Shown here: in pieces, positions 6,758-7,602 of the stretch
How the letters are laid out: each line of letters begins with the position of its first letter
Numbering within the stretch: the first letter of the stretch is position 1
Assembly (NCBI GenBank): GCA_040307715.1
Contig: JAWRJC010000067.1
Span: 1-7,602, forward strand
Direction: 5' to 3'
Source of the DNA: RUG13615 sp040307715
Lineage (GTDB): Bacteria > Bacillota > Clostridia > Peptostreptococcales > Anaerovoracaceae
DNA length: 7,602 bases
Translations under genes and position numbers: made by a program
Notes under the pieces: generated by a model
What the model saw: only the letters and a program-made list of their open reading frames with translations
Told to the model about the DNA's origin: nothing
Database searches by the model: none

Positions 6758-7602
6758 TTATTTTCTGCGTCTTTCGTAAGCCAGTGTGCTGCACAGAGCG
6801 CCAGCACTCAGCAGCATCAGAGCGATCAGAAGACCCATGTCAGCAGGATCACCGGTTTTCGGAGAAGCCGGTTTTTCAGGGTCGGGATTATCTTCCGGGG
6901 GTGTCGGAGGTGTCGGAGGTGCCGGAGGCTCTGTTTTCGGTGTATGGGTGTTCGTCACGGTAAACCCGTCCGCCGCAGAACCGGTCACTTCAGATGCGTA
7001 TGTGCCTTCCCCGTCTTTTCCGGTGATCACATCCGTTTCCGTTTCCTTAACGGTATACTCGATTTCTTTGCCGTCTGCATATTTGGGCATATCTTCCCAC
7101 ACGCCTGTCCACTGATTGCTCTCGTTCAGCGTGATCGGCGCCGCGTCCGCAGGCTCTTCGCCGACATAAAGCTGTACTTCCACAGATGCGGGACGGATTC
7201 CGTCCTTATCCTCTTTGTCAGCCCATTCCTTTGAAACTTCAATGTTGATGGTCTCCGGTGTATGCGTGTTCTTCACGACAAATCCATCCGCAGCCGATCC
7301 GGAGACTTCGTATGCATATGTCCCGGGACCGTCCTCGCCGGTGATCACACCCGTTTCCGTTTCCTTGACGGTATACTCAACCTCTTCGCCTTCTGCATAC
7401 TTGGGGATATCATTCCACGTGCCCGTCCACTGATTGCTCTCGTTCAGTGTGATCGGCGCCGCGTCCGCAGGCTCTTCGCCGGCGTAAAGCTGCACTTCTA
7501 CAGACGCAGGACGGATCCCGTCATTGTCATCAGCGTCGTCCCAGTCTTTCGAAACTTCGATTTCGATGGTCTCCGGTGTGTGCGTGTTCTTGACGACAAA
7601 TC
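6758..7602 (-). CDS. Sortase-anchored surface protein with Cna-B repeats (N-terminal part outside window)
   Basis: This is the C-terminal 280 residues of a larger wall-anchored protein; the frame is open through base 7602. It holds the end of one Cna-B domain, then two full tandem Cna-B units of 106 residues (82 percent identical by my count), a Pro-rich stalk (PPAPPTPPTPP), a sorting signal SPKTG, a hydrophobic segment (MGLLIALMLLSAGALC...) and the basic tail ERRRK. Cna-B domains are stiff beta-sandwich stalk modules of Gram-positive adhesins and pilins, often locked by a Lys-Asn isopeptide bond. Candidate residues are Lys in VSKxW, Asn in K/TNTHT and the catalytic Glu in YTVKE, present in each unit. 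The binding function would be in the missing N-terminus, so ligand and full role cannot be read. A GTG at 7495 sits inside a repeat and is not a real start. Confidence 0.92.
   Translation of the reverse strand, partial: FVVKNTHTPETIEIEVSKDWDDADDNDGIRPASVEVQLYAGEEPADAAPITLNESNQWTGTWNDIPKYAEGEEVEYTVKETETGVITGEDGPGTYAYEVSGSAADGFVVKNTHTPETINIEVSKEWADKEDKDGIRPASVEVQLYVGEEPADAAPITLNESNQWTGVWEDMPKYADGKEIEYTVKETETDVITGKDGEGTYASEVTGSAADGFTVTNTHTPKTEPPAPPTPPTPPEDNPDPEKPASPKTGDPADMGLLIALMLLSAGALCSTLAYERRRK
6761..6865 (-). other. Cell-wall sorting signal (SPKTG, membrane segment, basic tail)
   Basis: SPKTG (6865-6851) replaces the usual LPxTG. A membrane segment of about 19 residues and the tail ERRRK follow, the order required for sortase processing. 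Class B sortase of Clostridioides difficile is known to accept SPKTG and PPKTG, so a sortase of similar preference is expected elsewhere in this genome; that part is inference. Confidence 0.85.
6900..6930 (-). repeat. Short tandem repeat encoding the Pro-rich stalk
   Basis: A 9-base unit (plus strand GGTGTCGGA, last copy GGTGCCGGA) is repeated three times and encodes the PPT/PPA steps of the wall-spanning stalk. Such tracts can change length by slippage without breaking the frame. Confidence 0.7.
6956..7591 (-). repeat. Two tandem 318-bp repeats encoding Cna-B domains
   Basis: Unit 1 is 7591-7274 and unit 2 is 7273-6956. They are in perfect register, with no insertion or deletion between the 106-codon units. 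By my alignment 87 of 106 residues agree. Differences cluster after VSKxW, where acidic residues are shuffled with Lys. The DNA has exact runs between copies, for example 7107-7129 with 7425-7447 and 7131-7163 with 7449-7481. The end of a further upstream unit (FVVKNTHTPETI) is visible at the window edge, so the array continues. Confidence 0.93.

Noticed and set aside
5598..6779. Plus-strand open frame of 393 codons
   Set aside because: Antisense to the panE-like gene and spans two intergenic regions with minus-strand signals; no recognisable domain.
7493..7495. GTG as start of the Cna-B gene
   Set aside because: The frame stays open and repeat-homologous to the window edge; the GTG codes an internal Val of a repeat unit.
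6956..7602. Repeats as a CRISPR array or mobile element
   Set aside because: The repeat unit is 318 bp, in frame and protein-coding with no spacers. No transposase, integrase, terminal inverted repeats or tRNA gene was seen in the window.

Overview
The window is 7,602 bases of moderately GC-rich bacterial DNA. All five genes lie on the minus strand, so the reading order runs from high to low coordinates. It looks like a Gram-positive Firmicute, plausibly a gut or host-associated clostridium- or Erysipelotrichia-like organism. The reasons are: a surface protein with Cna-B repeats and a sortase sorting signal; a secreted L,D-transpeptidase carrying Tyr/Gly-rich cell-wall-binding repeats; AGGAG-type ribosome binding sites; and a LexA box of the Bacillus/Clostridium type (CGAAC-N4-GTTYG) before uvrB. 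The taxonomy is inferred from these features and was not tested by any search.

Layout from right to left, in the direction of transcription: (1) 7602-6758, the C-terminal 280 residues of a Cna-B repeat surface protein whose N-terminus lies outside the window, ending in SPKTG, a membrane segment and a basic tail, followed by a strong rho-independent terminator (6709-6734). (2) 6650-5715, a ketopantoate reductase-family gene (panE-like). (3) 5619-3709, an exported L,D-transpeptidase (YkuD family) with an acidic Pro/Ala/Glu linker and about 390 residues of cell-wall-binding repeats, transcribed from an extended -10 promoter centred on a perfect 15-bp palindrome. (4) 3587-1605, complete uvrB. (5) 1586-1, the first 528 residues of uvrA, which begins 18 bp after uvrB and runs off the left edge. 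No gene-free stretch exceeds about 120 bases.

uvrB and uvrA form the classical nucleotide-excision-repair operon. The 121-bp gap upstream of uvrB is the most information-dense part of the window. It holds a LexA-like box overlapping a -35 element, and an extended -10 element that sits in the loop of the hairpin which appears to terminate the preceding L,D-transpeptidase gene. The wall genes (surface adhesin, transpeptidase) and the repair operon share a strand but have separate predicted promoters, and nothing seen here ties them into one pathway.

I do not see a previously undescribed multi-gene system. The genes belong to well-known families. The points that deserve a second look are regulatory (the nested terminator/promoter/LexA box and the palindromic -10), plus details of the surface proteins.
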